The notes under the pieces are model-generated. The model searched no databases. It was not told the DNA's origin and saw only the letters and a program-made list of their open reading frames with translations. A stretch of 64,000 bases of DNA from the NCBI GenBank assembly GCA_036898135.1, contig CM072511.1, positions 160,915,314 to 160,979,313 on the forward strand, written 5' to 3'. The stretch is from Oncomelania hupensis (taxonomy: Eukaryota > Mollusca > Gastropoda > Littorinimorpha > Pomatiopsidae). Position 1 is the first letter of the stretch, and each line of letters begins with the position of its first letter. The translations under genes and the position numbers were made by a program. Shown here one piece after another: positions 1-12,129 of the stretch.

Positions 1-190
1 CATTGGGACGGGGGTCTGTTCAGGGGTTGAGGGGAGGTTAGTTCCCATTTGTCCTGTGTTTGCTTGTTGATTGTTGAATAAAAGAGTGTGTGTTTGTACT
101 CTGGCATTTTGTGTTAGTTTATTTTGTTTGAGTTTATTCTTTTCACTCGCTTTATGAGCTGACGTCACTGAACCCGCTCGGGGGACGTGA
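1..190 (+). mobile_element. 3' end of an LTR (partial, cut by window edge)
   Basis: The segment has an AATAAA polyadenylation signal at about 77-82 followed by a T/G-rich stretch, and it ends in GGGGGACGTGACA. Right after this, at 192, a LINE reverse transcriptase reading frame starts abruptly. The same kind of terminus (TGTCACG at one end, CGTGACA at the other) bounds the 2.2-kb insertion at 18931-21148. I infer the right end of an LTR that inserted into the LINE. The left end and target duplication lie outside the window. Confidence 0.5.
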
Positions 191-1232
191 CAAGCGCCTA
201 CTACTGAAACTTGATTTCTACGGAATCAGAGGGAATACTAAGGCCTGGATCCAGAGCTTCCTAAACGACAGAACACAACAGGTTGTGGTGGAAGGAAAAA
301 AGTCCCGAGTCGGATCAGCAGGCGTCTCCGGAGTCCCACAAGGCTCCGTGCTTGGACCTACCCTCTTCCTGATTTTCATCAATGACCTCGGTCAGGGACT
401 CATATCAAAGGTCAGACTCTTCGCAGACGACACTATCATCTACTCCTGCATAAAGTCTCCAGCTGACGTTGCTGCGCTGCAGCAGGACCTGGACAAACTA
501 GAAGAATGGGAGCTCAGGTGGCAGATGACCTTCAATGTCCAGAAGTGCCATCTACTCTCTGTCACCAGAAAGAGAAACAGGATCTCTTCAAGCTACAAAC
601 TGCATAGCCAGACCCTCAACACTGTCTCGGAGGCAAAATACCTTGGAGTAAACCTGTCTGGAGACCTAAACTGGGGAAAACACGTCCAGGCTACAGCAGC
701 GAAAGCTAATAAGACCAGTGCTTTTTCCCACAGGAACCTCAAAGGATGCTCGGCAGGAGTCCAGTCTCAGTGCTTCAAGAGCCTTGCCCGTCCTCTACTG
801 GAGTACGCAGCGGTCGTGTGGGATCCCCATCAACAACACCTAGTCTCCACACTGGAGATGGTTCAACGACGAGCAGCCCGTCGTATCCTACATGACTTCA
901 GCAGGACCAGCAGTGCAACATCCATGTTGGAAAAGCTGAACCTGGAACCCTTGCAACAGCGGAGACAGGTCGACAAGGTGACCATGATGTACCGTATCAT
1001 GCACGGCCTTGTCGACGTTTCCCAACTGGGACTTGTGCGTGGAGCACACAGGAGCACTAGAGGTCACAACATGAAACTCCTTGTCCCCCACACTAGAACA
1101 GATGTGTACAAGCACTCCTTCTTCCCGTCAGCTACAAGGTTATGGAACTCTCTGAGCGCTGAATCAGCATCAGCCTCGTCTGTCGCATCTTTCAGAGCAT
1201 CGCTGACAGACTGGAGCATAAACATCTTGTAA
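191..1232 (+). mobile_element. Non-LTR retrotransposon reverse transcriptase, C-terminal part
   Basis: This is an open frame from about 192 to the stop at 1232. It encodes the palm and thumb of a LINE reverse transcriptase: SGVPQGSVLGP (motif 4 region), the catalytic FADDTIIY, then KYLGVNLS and a C-terminal domain ending near RLWNSLSAES. The frame is already open at 192, upstream of the GTG at 285, so it enters from a missing 5' part, probably cut off by the LTR at 1-190. The remaining coding part has no visible stop, which is unusual for a fragment and suggests it is fairly young. The motifs fit the CR1/Jockey group of APE-type LINEs; the clade is not proven. About 1233-1340 looks like 3' untranslated sequence. 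Confidence 0.8.
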
Positions 1233-1369
1233 TGAATACCTCCTACGACTACGTGTACATATGTCTTAACACAATTTTAACCCAGTCAGACTACCTCACT
1301 GCCTCATCCTCAAATAGTACTTTTGACTGATTTTAAATCTGTGAACACCCTTCGCTGTGCACACCAAAG

Positions 1370-2324
1370 TTGTGGAGTCATTTCCTCGAAAACGGGGTAT
1401 CCACAGTAGATCTACTACGAAGAAGAAGTACCAAACACAAACTGTCTTCTTCCTCTGTAGACACTGTCGCTCTTGGCCAGACCACTCTTCCTATGTCATC
1501 TTCTGTCAAAAATCTTGGTGTCGTTCTTGACAACACCCTCTACATGTCAAAATTCATCCGCAAAACCTATCAAACATGCAACTTTCATCTCTGTAAAATA
1601 GGCTTTGTCCGCAAACACCTAACCACTGACGCTACTGTCAAACTAATTTCCTCTCTTGTTTTGTCACGCTTAGGCTACTGTAACTCTCTCTTGACTGGAC
1701 TTCCTTCTTCTTCTATTTATCTACTCCGACCTGTTCAGAATTCAGCTGCACGCCTGGTTCTCAAAAAGAAAATCAATCTGATCATATCATTCCCCTTCTA
1801 CATTCACTCCACTGGCTTCCAATGTCTCATAGAATTATTTTTTAAAAAATCGCTATTTTCTGTTACAAGTGCGTCCATGGCTTAGCCCCTTCCTACCTCA
1901 CCCAGAACATTCAATTCTCTAAGCCTTCTAGACATCTTCGTTCTTCCTCTGACACCCTCATGCTTCACATACCCCGCTACAAACTCTCCTCTGCTGGCCA
2001 TCGATCTTTCTCAGTGCTCTCCAAACATAGCTACTTTCAAATCCAAATTGAAAACTCATCTCTTCCTTAAATGTTTCTGATCTTGTCTCCCACCATCATC
2101 TTCATTCCTCCATTTGCTTTGGTTTTTGTTTTGATTCAGACCACCGTCACCACCCACCCCATCACCCATCCTAAGGTCTCCCTTCCTCCCTCCCTCCCTC
2201 GTCTCTTATTCGTTAGCAAGTGTCTGATTTTATTTTGTATGAAGCCGCATGTTTAAAACGAATGCGTGAGTACTGCGCTTTGAACTGATATTGTTCATTG
2301 GGAGAAAGCGCTATATAAATATCC

Positions 2325-2396
<72 letters not shown>
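1370..2396 (+). mobile_element. CR1/L2-type LINE 3' fragment with (TTA)n tail
   Basis: A reverse transcriptase C-terminal remnant starts near 1370, with SVKNLGVVLD and the LGYCNSLLTGLP region typical of CR1/L2 elements. It loses frame near 1765 and continues as recognisable but broken coding sequence to about 2070. The 3' end carries the GCGCTATATAAAT motif at about 2308-2320, common at the ends of L2/CR1-like elements, followed directly by a pure (TTA)n tract at 2325-2396 that acts as the element's tail. It is a decayed, 5'-truncated copy. Confidence 0.75.
2325..2396 (+). repeat. (TTA)n microsatellite, LINE tail
   Basis: Twenty-four perfect TTA triplets at the 3' end of the CR1/L2-type fragment. 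The poly-Ile reading frames across it are artefacts. Confidence 0.95.
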
Positions 2397-2397
<1 letters not shown>

Positions 2398-2640
2398 TGT
2401 GCGAATTGGCAATACCAAGAAGAAGACACTTGGGGTTCGACCTTTTGCCAACTCAGCTCCCCGACTTTGGAACACATTCCCCTTGAATTTGAAGCAGAGT
2501 GGTTCTTCGGCCTCTTTCAGCAAGGGACTGAACCGGTCCTGATTTGGCTCGGAAGAGTCCGCTGGACCTAAAGCAATAATAAATCAATCAATCAATCAAG
2601 GGACTGAAAATATACCTCTTTCAACTCTGAAATCCCTACA
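2398..2640 (+). mobile_element. LINE RT C-terminal scrap carrying a truncated (AATC)n element
   Basis: The strip starting at 2398 encodes the end of a reverse transcriptase (RPFANSAPRLWNTFP is a typical LINE C-terminus). Inserted in it at 2533-2597 is a 65-bp piece: GGTCCTGATTTGGCTCGG, then GCTGGACCTAAAGCAATAA and an (AATC)n tail. The host sequence AAGGGACTGAA occurs on both sides (2522-2532 and 2598-2608), a clear 11-bp target duplication. The inserted piece is therefore a severely 5'-truncated retrotransposed copy of the family seen at 39321-40024 and 48978-49687. Confidence 0.75.
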
Positions 2641-2751
2641 CAAAAGACTTTATAGTGTTTGTAAATATGTTTTTATCACTGATGGCTGAGTTCCTATTGT
2701 TATTCTTCGAGTGCATTGAGCATGACTGCTTCCTGGAGCCCTGAGCCTTAC

Positions 2752-3027
<276 letters not shown>

Positions 3028-3127
3028 TTATTTCGATATAGGTATTCCAAGTTGGCGTTATTTGTGCGGATTCTCCATTTTTGACACTTGCGCATTAGCT
3101 AAAACCAAAATCAAAATGTTCAGATTT

Positions 3128-3374
3128 TGCTAAACTGCGCAAAATGTGTCCTAAATAGTCCGAAAAAGGAGTCGAAAAAAATATTTCAGAAAATTACGGT
3201 AACAATTAAAAAGCCTTATTTGCTTGCCCTTTTGTTTCTAAATAACATCATTACACTATTGGACTTTTATGTTCTTATTTCGTATTTGTTCTGCCGTATC
3301 TCCAGAACGCACAGTGACTCATACAAGATACCTTTGCATCTTTGGTGTTCAGAATTTAAAGTTTTATAACATGG
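3128..3374 (+). other. 5' flank of left receptor gene
   Basis: From about 3186 this matches, inverted, the sequence at about 61481-61665, which fixes the outer edge of the duplicated block. A T-rich stretch ends in CATGCAG at 3425-3431, a possible splice acceptor that is in phase with the receptor frame, so a signal-peptide exon may lie upstream. Before 3186 I see no match to the other arm. Confidence 0.6.
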
Positions 3375-5520
3375 ATGCAAAATTGTCTGTTAATGTTTTA
3401 TTTCAAAATGCTGTGTTTGCGCCCCATGCAGCGTGATGATGAAGTCAGAACGATATGTTTAAATATCAGTAAGCATTCCACAGAACTGTTCAATGGAATC
3501 ATGATCTACGTCTTCTATGACATGCCGCCGAGAAACGAATCATGGTTTACACGTGAAAATGAAGACATATTGGGAGTTATGGATTGTACTCTACCTAAAT
3601 ATAGTAGCAGGTTGCTGTTCTCGCCCAACAATCACATGTATTTCCTCATGCCTGGGAAAATTGACGTCACCATACACTTCAACACTTCCCAACAGTTGAT
3701 AGCGCACACGTACCCGCTCGTGATGCTGTCGCCAACACACGGTCAAATGACCACACCTCACCTCGATGTAGGTCTCCATTCTGGCTTCCTCCATCTCAAA
3801 CGCACTCTAGTCGTTCCCAATGGTTACGATGCTGTTATGGTCAGCTTTGAGCGTTTGATCTTGTCTCCTGAATGGCTTCCAAAAGTGTGTAAAGCGTCAA
3901 CACCACATGAAGATAAAATCATATACATAAACTTATCTTACGTCTTGAGAAATGGTACAAAAACACAGACAGAGCTCTGCAAGTCCCAGCAATGGTCACC
4001 AGAAGTGCTTCATACTGACAGTCTCTCCATTACCTCCCAATATGCTCTGGACTCTTTGCACACAATGAAATTTAAAATGCAATTCTCATTCCACAAAATT
4101 TCCGCACTACCCGTGAAAAATAGCGGTCTGTTCAACTGCCGGGTGGATTTCTACTCGACCTTCAGTCAACATCTAGACTGCAACAACCGGGTTGAGTGTG
4201 AGGACGGCAGTGACGAGACAGGGCGGTGTCCGTTCAGCACTGACGTCTGTCAGGGTAAATTGGCCTCGGGGTCCAAGTGCTTTTTCGCCGTTTTCACTCA
4301 CGAAGCAGACGACCGCCATACAGACGACGAGGAGCAGAGCCACGTTGACACTGACACGCTGTCTCGCCAGTGTCAGAGAGGGGGCGGGAATCTGGCTGTT
4401 ATTCAAAGCAGGGCAGAGCTGGATAGCGTGTACAGATTGCTGGATTTTCACTATCACTGTAACCATTACCGCACGGGACTAGTTTACAGAGGCATTGCCA
4501 TGTCCACCATGTATAGACAGATGTGGATCGGTGTAGAGGGGTCCATTGTATACACAGTATTTCTTTTGCAAAGCACAAAGGACTACCCAATGGTATCATA
4601 CCAGTCAGTAGGAATGGATACAAATTATCTGACGATGGTGCCCTCGCATTTGGTGAGGCTTGGTGTGGCATCGCAGTATGAATTATCTAAGGCACCTGTG
4701 TGTGGTGCTGTATGTCAAAGCATTCCTGTTACAATAAAGATAAGTATTTCTCTAAACAATCCATTAAGGCCTCACCTTGCAGCTCATACTGTCGTTGCAG
4801 TCTCCACTTCATCTCAAAGAACTCTTGCATTCACCGTGTGTCTAAAAGGACACCTAACGCATGTATTTTTTATATGCTACACAAACAATGACTGCGGCGG
4901 AACACTGTCTGTAGACAAATGCTTTTTCCCAACGTCCGTGACAGCATTACAGAAGTCTAACGGCAGTGTTTCAACAGATCAGAGCCATTACATCACTGGA
5001 ATGTCACCAGATGTCCATAGCTGGCGGGAAGCAGCGCGTGGTAACTTGTTTGTGTATATGTTTTTATGTGACGACGGTAATGGGACAACCCACTACATTA
5101 ACGTATGTGACCACAGACAGGACTGTGGAGACAAGTCTGATGAGTCCTTCTGCAGCTATGCCCCCTGTCAGCAGTTCACCTGCAGCAACGGTCAATGCAT
5201 CCCTTTCTTTGTCGTCTGTGACAGAAAATCTGACTGCCTCCAGGACGCCTGGGATGAAGTCTTGTGTGACAGGAATTTTGATCCTTACTTTCCAGACAGG
5301 TAATTCACCCTTGCTCGTTGTACAGATTACTTCGTATCTTGCCTTTCTTATGCAAACACCTATAGCTACACAAGGGCTGACACAACTGGAAGATGTGGGT
5401 TTGTTCGATGTGCAAGTTTATTGATGTAGATTGAAATGCAAAACTAAGACCCTGACCGGACGTTTGTTCTGTGAACCCCAACCACGACTGTCATATATAA
5501 TCTTTCTTCCACCCTCCCTC

Positions 5521-5578
<58 letters not shown>

Positions 5579-7638
5579 CTCTCTCAGGCTTACTCGGTCG
5601 CTTTAGTACTCATTCCTTCCTTGTCAATTAAAATTGTTGCTCTCTCATCAGTCAGGTCACTGAGGTGCCTGATCCGTCACTCATCGACTACGACGGCAAA
5701 GGCTATTTCACTTACACCGCTGTCAACGCCAGTGACCCCTGTCCTCTCACTCACTACCGCTGTGACACGCCGCCACACCACTGCCTGCCGGTCTACACAC
5801 GCTGTAACGGCTTCTACGACTGTACAGGTCGTGAGGACGAGAACCACTGTGATGACCCAGAGTGTCCCGGCTACTACCGCTGCCGCGCGTCTTCACGCTG
5901 TCTCCATCCGTACCACCTGTGTGACGGCTGGGCGCAGTGTCCTCAAGGCGACGACGAGCTACTGTGTGAAGAGAATCTCTGTCCCGCTGGCTGCCTGTGT
6001 CAGGGCCTGGCCTTTGTGTGTGGTCATCCCTTTGACGTCCAACACTTCCCTCTCAAGTACCTGGACGGCTCTGGCTCTCATTTGACGCCCGCTGACCTCC
6101 GTTTCAATGTCGAACTGGTGTACCTGAGTCTGAGGGACTGTGACCTGCAGTCTGTCTCGGCAATGACACTTCCTCATCTCAGACATTTAGATCTCAGCCA
6201 AAACCAACTGCACAACGTCACCATGAACGTGTTTCTGTCGCTGGAAAACTTACGGTCAGTTTCACTGGCCCACAACCCCTTACACGCCCTGTACAGCCAA
6301 CAGTCGACGCAGAAACAGAACACACTGAGACATATCGACCTATCATTCACGAAGTTATGGTCCTTCAATACCGAACCATTGTCATACTTCCTGTCACTGC
6401 AGCGCCTGAATCTGTCATATTCAGGGGTGGATATGGTCCCAACTGGCGGCTTCCAGCACGTTCCATCACTAACTGTCTTGGACCTTACTGGCTGCCCAGT
6501 GGAAAACTTCCCTCCAGACGTGTTTCAGGGATTGTCTAAGTTGCAGTATGTCAGAGCAGACACTTTCAAGCTTTGCTGTGCCAGTATTCTTCCTGCAAAT
6601 TTCGACATTAATTTCTGCTGGGCTCCTCAAGATGAAATCTCGTCCTGCAAGGACCTGGTGCCTACGGAAACCTACAGAGGCTTGCTGTGGCTCGTGAGCA
6701 TTTTGTCTGTCTTCGGCAATGGCTTGTGTCTCGTCTTTAGATTGCTCGTTCGACGGAAGAGCATCAAAAGCTCTTTCAACCAGTTTGTCAGCAGTTTGTC
6801 TGTGGCTGACTTTATCATGGGGGTGTATCTAGCCATGATCGGCATCGCTGACCTTTGGTACCGCGGGCTCTACCTGCATTATGAAACTACATGGACTCAC
6901 AGTAAAGCTTGTCTAGCGGCTGGCTTCCTTTCCCTGCTGTCCAACCAAGTGTCGACTTTCACCGTCGCCTTAATAACTTTGGACCGTTTCATCGTCATTC
7001 GTTTTCCTTTCAGCAATATGCGCTTCAACAGAAGATCGGTGGCTGTCGCTGTGGTGTCATCATGGATTGCCGGTTTCATCCTGGCCGTCATTCCGTTACT
7101 TCCTGTGACGTCACATTGGCAGTTCTACAGCCAGACAGGCATCTGCATCCCGCTACCAATCACGCGTTCTAAATTTGCGGGCAGGAGTTACTCCTTCGGG
7201 GTCGTGGTGGTCACCAACTTCGTCCTGCTCTTGTTGATCGGCGGCGGACAGGTAGCCATTTATAGATCCGTGCAACAAAACGCCATAGACTGGGGCTCTA
7301 CCTCGGAGTCCAGTGGTAACGACACGGCCTCAAAGTTAAAAATGAAGAAGGACGCGACTGTCGCTCGTCGTCTAATCACTGTCGTTGTGACGGACTTCTT
7401 GTGCTGGTTTCCCATGGGTCTTTGCGGAATTTTGTCGTCTGCCGACATCCCTATCCCTGGCGAAGTCATAGTGGCTGCGGCCATCTTTATTCTGCCGTTA
7501 AATTCCGCCCTCAACCCGTTCCTCTACACGCTCAACCTCGCCATGGAAATACGACGCCGCGCGGCTCAAGACAGGCTGCGGGAAACGCTGCTAAGAACAT
7601 TACATTCACAGTTAGCGGTGAGAACAGACTGCAGATAA
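3375..7638 (+). CDS. GRL101-like LDLa/lectin/LRR G-protein-coupled receptor, left copy (two exons)
   Basis: Plasma-membrane receptor of the relaxin-receptor-like LRR GPCR group, built like snail GRL101; its ligand is unknown. Exon 1 is 3375-5299 and exon 2 is 5652-7638. The donor CAG|GTAATT and acceptor CATCAG|T are in matching phase, giving about 1303 residues. Domains in order: a divergent N-terminal region; LDLa near 254-285 (CEDGSDE); a C-type-lectin-like module near 292-446 (NLAVIQSRAEL); LDLa near 565-593 and 598-631 (CGDKSDESFC); LDLa near 672-708 and 713-747; LRR cap CPAGCLC; five or six LRRs to about 945; 7TM from about 984. DRF replaces DRY at the end of TM3, and NPFLY lies in TM7. 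The start is uncertain: the ATG at 3375 gives only a weak signal peptide, and a possible acceptor at 3431 implies an upstream exon. The last 15 codons form part of the first unit of the minisatellite that follows. No stop or frameshift was seen. Confidence 0.88.
5300..5651 (+). other. Receptor intron with (CT)n tract
   Basis: This is the single visible intron of the left receptor, GTAATT to CAG, phase 2. It holds a (CT)n microsatellite at about 5524-5586. The right arm has the matching intron at 58984-59540, with an (AG)n tract on the + strand and an extra LINE-tail insertion. Confidence 0.8.
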
Positions 7639-10600
7639 GAAGCTATGGAAATCGTATAGCTAAGAACATTACATTCACAGTTAGCGGTGAGAACAGATTG
7701 AAGATAAGAAGTGATGGAAAACATATAGCTAAGAACATTACATTCACAGTTAGCGGTGAGAACAGACAGTAGATAAGTAGTGATGGAAAACGTATAGCTA
7801 AGAACATTACATTCACAGTTAGCGGTGAGAACAGACTGCAGATAAGAAGTAATGGAAAACGTGTAGCTAAGAACATTACATTAACAATTAGCTGTGAGAA
7901 CAGACAGTAGATAAGAAGTAATGGAAAACGTATAGCTAAGAACATTACATTCACAGTTAGCGGTGAGAACAGACAGTAGATAAGTAGTGATTGAAAACGT
8001 ATAGCTAAGAACATTACATTCACAGTTAGCGGTGAGAACAGACTGTAGATAAGTAGTGATTGAAAACGTATAGCTAAGAACATTACATTCACAGTTAGCG
8101 GTGAGAACAGACAGTAGATAAGTAGTGATTGAAAACGTATAGCTAAGAACATTACATTCACAGTTAGCGGTGAGAACAGACTGTAGATAAGAAGCCATTG
8201 GAAAACGTATAGCTAAGAACATTACATTCACAATTAGCGGTGATAACAGACTGTAGATAAGAAGTGATGGAAAACGTATAGCTAAGAACATTACATTCAC
8301 AGTTAGCGGTGAGAACAGACTGTAGATAAGAAGCAATGGAGAACGTATAGCTAAGAACATTACATTCACAGTTAGCGGTGAGAACAGACTGTAGATAAGA
8401 AGTAATGGAAAACGTATAGCTAATAACATTACATTCACAGCTTGCGGTGAGAACAGACTGCAGATAAGAAGCTATGGAAAACGTATAGCTAAGAACATTA
8501 CATTCACAGTTAGCAGTGAGAACAGACTGCAGATAAGAAGTAATGGAAAACGTATAGCTAAGAACATTACATTCACAGTTAGCGGTGAGAACAGACTGTA
8601 GATAAGAAGCAATGGAAAACGTATACCTAAGAACATTACATTCACAGTTAGCGGTGAGAACAGACTGTAGATAAGAAGCAATGGAAAACATATAGCTAAG
8701 AACATTACATCCACAGTTAGCGGTGAGAACAGACTGTAGATAAGAATCGATGGAAAACGTATAGCTAATAACATTGCATTCACAGTTAGCGGTGAGAACA
8801 GACTGTAGATAAGAAGCAATCGAAAACGTATAGCTAATAACATTGCATTCACAGTAAGCGGTGAGAACAGACTGCATATAAGAAACGATGGAAAACGTAT
8901 AGCTAAGAACATTGCATTCACAGTTAGCGGTGAGAACAGACTGTAGATAAGAAGCAATCAAAAACGTATAGCTAAGAACATTACATCCACAGTTAGCGGT
9001 GATAACAGACTGTAGATAAGAAGCAATGGAAAACGTATAGCTAAGAACATTACATTCACAGTTAGCGGTGAGAACAGACTGTAGATAAGAAGTGATGGAA
9101 AACGTATAGCTAATAACATTACATTCACAATTAACGGTGAGAAAAGACTGTAGATAAGAAGTGATGGGAAACGTATAGCTAAGAACATTACATTCACAAT
9201 TAGCGGTGAGAACAGACTGCAGATAAGAAGCAATGGAAAACGTATAGCTAAGAACATTACATCCACAGTTAGCGGTGAGAACAGACTGTAGATAAGAAGC
9301 AATGGAAAACATATAGCTAAGAACATTACATCCACAGTTAGCGGTGAGAACAGACTGTAGATAAGAAGTGATGGAAAACGTATAGCTAAGAACAATACAT
9401 TCACAATTAGCGGTGAGAACAGACTGTAGATAAGAAGTGATGGGAAACGTATAGCTAAGAACATCACATTCACAATTAGCGGTGAGAACAGACTGCAGAT
9501 AAGAAGCAATGGAAAACGTATAGCTAAGAACATTACATTCACAGTTAGCAGTGAGAACAGACTGTAGATAAGAAACGATGGAAAACGTATAGCTAAGAGC
9601 ATTACATTCACGGTTAGTGGTGAGAACAGACTGTAATAAGTAGCAATGGAAAACATATAGCTAAGAACATTACATTCACAGTTAGTGGTGAGAACAGACT
9701 GCAGATAAGAGGTAATGGAAAACGTATAGCTAAGAACATTACATTCACAGTTAGCAGTGAAAACAGACTGCAGATGACAAGTAATGGAAAACGTATAGCT
9801 AAGAACATTACATTCACAGTTATCGGTGAGAACAGACTGTAGATAAGAAGCAATGGAAAACGTATAGCTAAGAACATTACATTCACAGTTAGCGGTGATA
9901 ACACACTGTAGATAAGAAGAGATGGAAAACGTATAGCTAAGAACATTATATTCACAGTTAGCGGTGAGAACAGACTGCAGATAAGAAGCGATGGAAAACG
10001 TATAGCAAAGAACATTACATTCACAGTTAGCGGTGAGAACAGACTGTAGATAAGTAGCAATGGAAAACGTATAGCTAAGAACATTACATTCACAGTTAGC
10101 GGTGAGAACAGACTGTAGATAAGAAGCGATGGAAAGCGTATAGCTAAGAACATTACATTCACAATTAGCGGTGAGAACAGACTGTAGATAAGTAGCGATG
10201 GAAAACGTATAGCTAAGAACAATACATTCACAGTTAGCGGTGAGAACAGACTGGAGATAAGAAGCAATGGAAAACGTATAGCTAAGAACATTACATCCAC
10301 AGTTAGCGGTGAGAACAGACTGTAGATAAGAAGCAATGGAAAACGTATAGCTAAGAACATTACATTCACAGTTAGTGGTGAGAACAGACTGTAGATAAGA
10401 AGCAATGGAAAACATATAGCTAAGAACATTACATCCACAGTTAGCGGTGAGAACAGACTGTAGATCAGAAGTGATGGAAAACGTATAGCTAAGAACAATA
10501 CACTCACAATTAGCGGTGAGAACAGACTGTAGATAAGAAGTGATGGGAAACGTATAGCTAAGAACATCACATTCACAATTAGCGGAGAGAACAGACTGCA

Positions 10601-12129
10601 GATAAGAAGCAATGGAAAACGTATAGCTAAGAACATTACATTCACAGTTAGCGGTGAGAACAGACTGTAGATAAGAAACGATGGAAAACGTATAGCTAAG
10701 AGCATTACATTCACGGTTAGTGGTGAGAACAGACTGTAATAAGAAGCAATGGAAAACATATAGCTAAGAACATTACATTCACAGTTAGTGGTGAGAACAG
10801 ACTGCAGATAAGAAGTAATGTAAAACGTATAGCTAAGAACATTACATTCACAGTTAGCAGTGAGAACAGACTGCAGATGAGAAGTAATGGAAAACGTATA
10901 GCTAAGAACATTACATTTACAGTTATCGGTGAGAACAGACTGTAGATAAGAAGCAATGGAAAACGTATAGCTAAGAACATTACATTCACAGTTAGCGGTG
11001 ATAACAGACTGTAGATAAGAAGAGATGGAAAACGTATAGCTAAGAACATTACATTCAAAGTTAGTGGTGAGAACAGACTGCAAATAAGAAGGGATGGAAA
11101 ACGTATAGATAAGAACATTACATTCACAGTTAGCGGTGAGAACAGACTGCAGATAAGAAGCGATGGAAAACATATAGCAAAGAACATTACATTCACAGTT
11201 AGCGGTGAGAACAGACTGTAGATAAGTAGCAATGGAAAACGTATAGCTAAGAACATTACATTCACAGTTAGCGGTGAGAACAGACTGTAGATAAGAAGCG
11301 ATGGAAAACGTATAGCTAAGAACATTACATTCACAATTAGCGGTGAGAACAGACTGTAGATAAGTAGCGATGGAAAACGTATAGTTAAGAACAATACATT
11401 CACAATTAGCGGTGAGAACAGACTGCAGATAAGAAGCGATTGAAAACGTATAGCTAAGAACATTACATTCACAATTAGCGGTGAAAACAGACTGTAGATA
11501 AGAAGCTATGGAAAACGTATAGCTAAGAACATTACATTCACAGTTAGCGGTGAGAACAGACAGCAGATAAGAAGTGATGGAAAACGTATAGCTAAGAACA
11601 TTACATTCACAGTTAGCGGTGAGAACAGACTGCAGATAAGAAGCTAAGAACATTACATTCACAGTTAGCTGTCAGAACAGATTGCAGATAAGAAGCAATG
11701 GAAAACGTATAGCTAATAACATTACATTCACAGTTAGCGGTCAGAACAGACTGTAGATAAGAAGCAATGGAAAACGTATAGCTAAGAACATTACATTCAC
11801 AGTTAGCGGTGAGAACAGACTGTAGATAAGAAGCCATTGGAAAACGTATAGCTAAGAACATTACATTCACAATTAGCGGTGAGAACACACTGTAGATAAG
11901 AAGTAATGGAAAACGTATAGCTAAGAACATTGCATTCACAGTTAACGGTGAGAACAGACTGCAGATAAGAAGCGATGGAAAACGTATAGCTAAGAACATT
12001 ACATTCACATTTAGCAGTGAGAACAGACTGTAGATAAGAAGTGATGGAAAACGTATAGCTAAGTACATTACATTCACAGTTAGTTGTAAGCATAGACTGC
12101 AGATAAGAAGCGTTGGAAAACGTATTGCT
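7593..12129 (+). repeat. 69-bp minisatellite, 66 units, starting inside the receptor stop region
   Basis: A tandem array with a 69-bp unit running from AAGAACATTACATTCACAG to AAAACGTATAGCT. The length, 4537 bp, equals 65 full units plus one 52-bp unit near 11593-11644 that lacks 17 bp. The first unit contains the last 15 codons and the stop of the receptor. Because 69 is a multiple of three, long antisense frames run across it as a 23-residue repeat; these look like artefacts. Units vary at a few fixed positions, and blocks are repeated at a higher order with a period of about 1.1 kb. The other arm has only one unit (56974-57042). Confidence 0.95.

Noticed and set aside
2291..2542. Poly-Ile frames on both strands
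   Set aside because: They are translations of the (TTA)n LINE tail.
4173..4671. Antisense and alternative-frame ORFs over the receptor exons
   Set aside because: They are shadows of a well-supported domain-bearing frame, and the same shadows occur in the paralogue.
7593..12129. Regular array that could be taken for a CRISPR
   Set aside because: The units are contiguous 69-bp near-copies with no unique spacers, in a eukaryotic locus, and derive from the receptor's 3' coding end.
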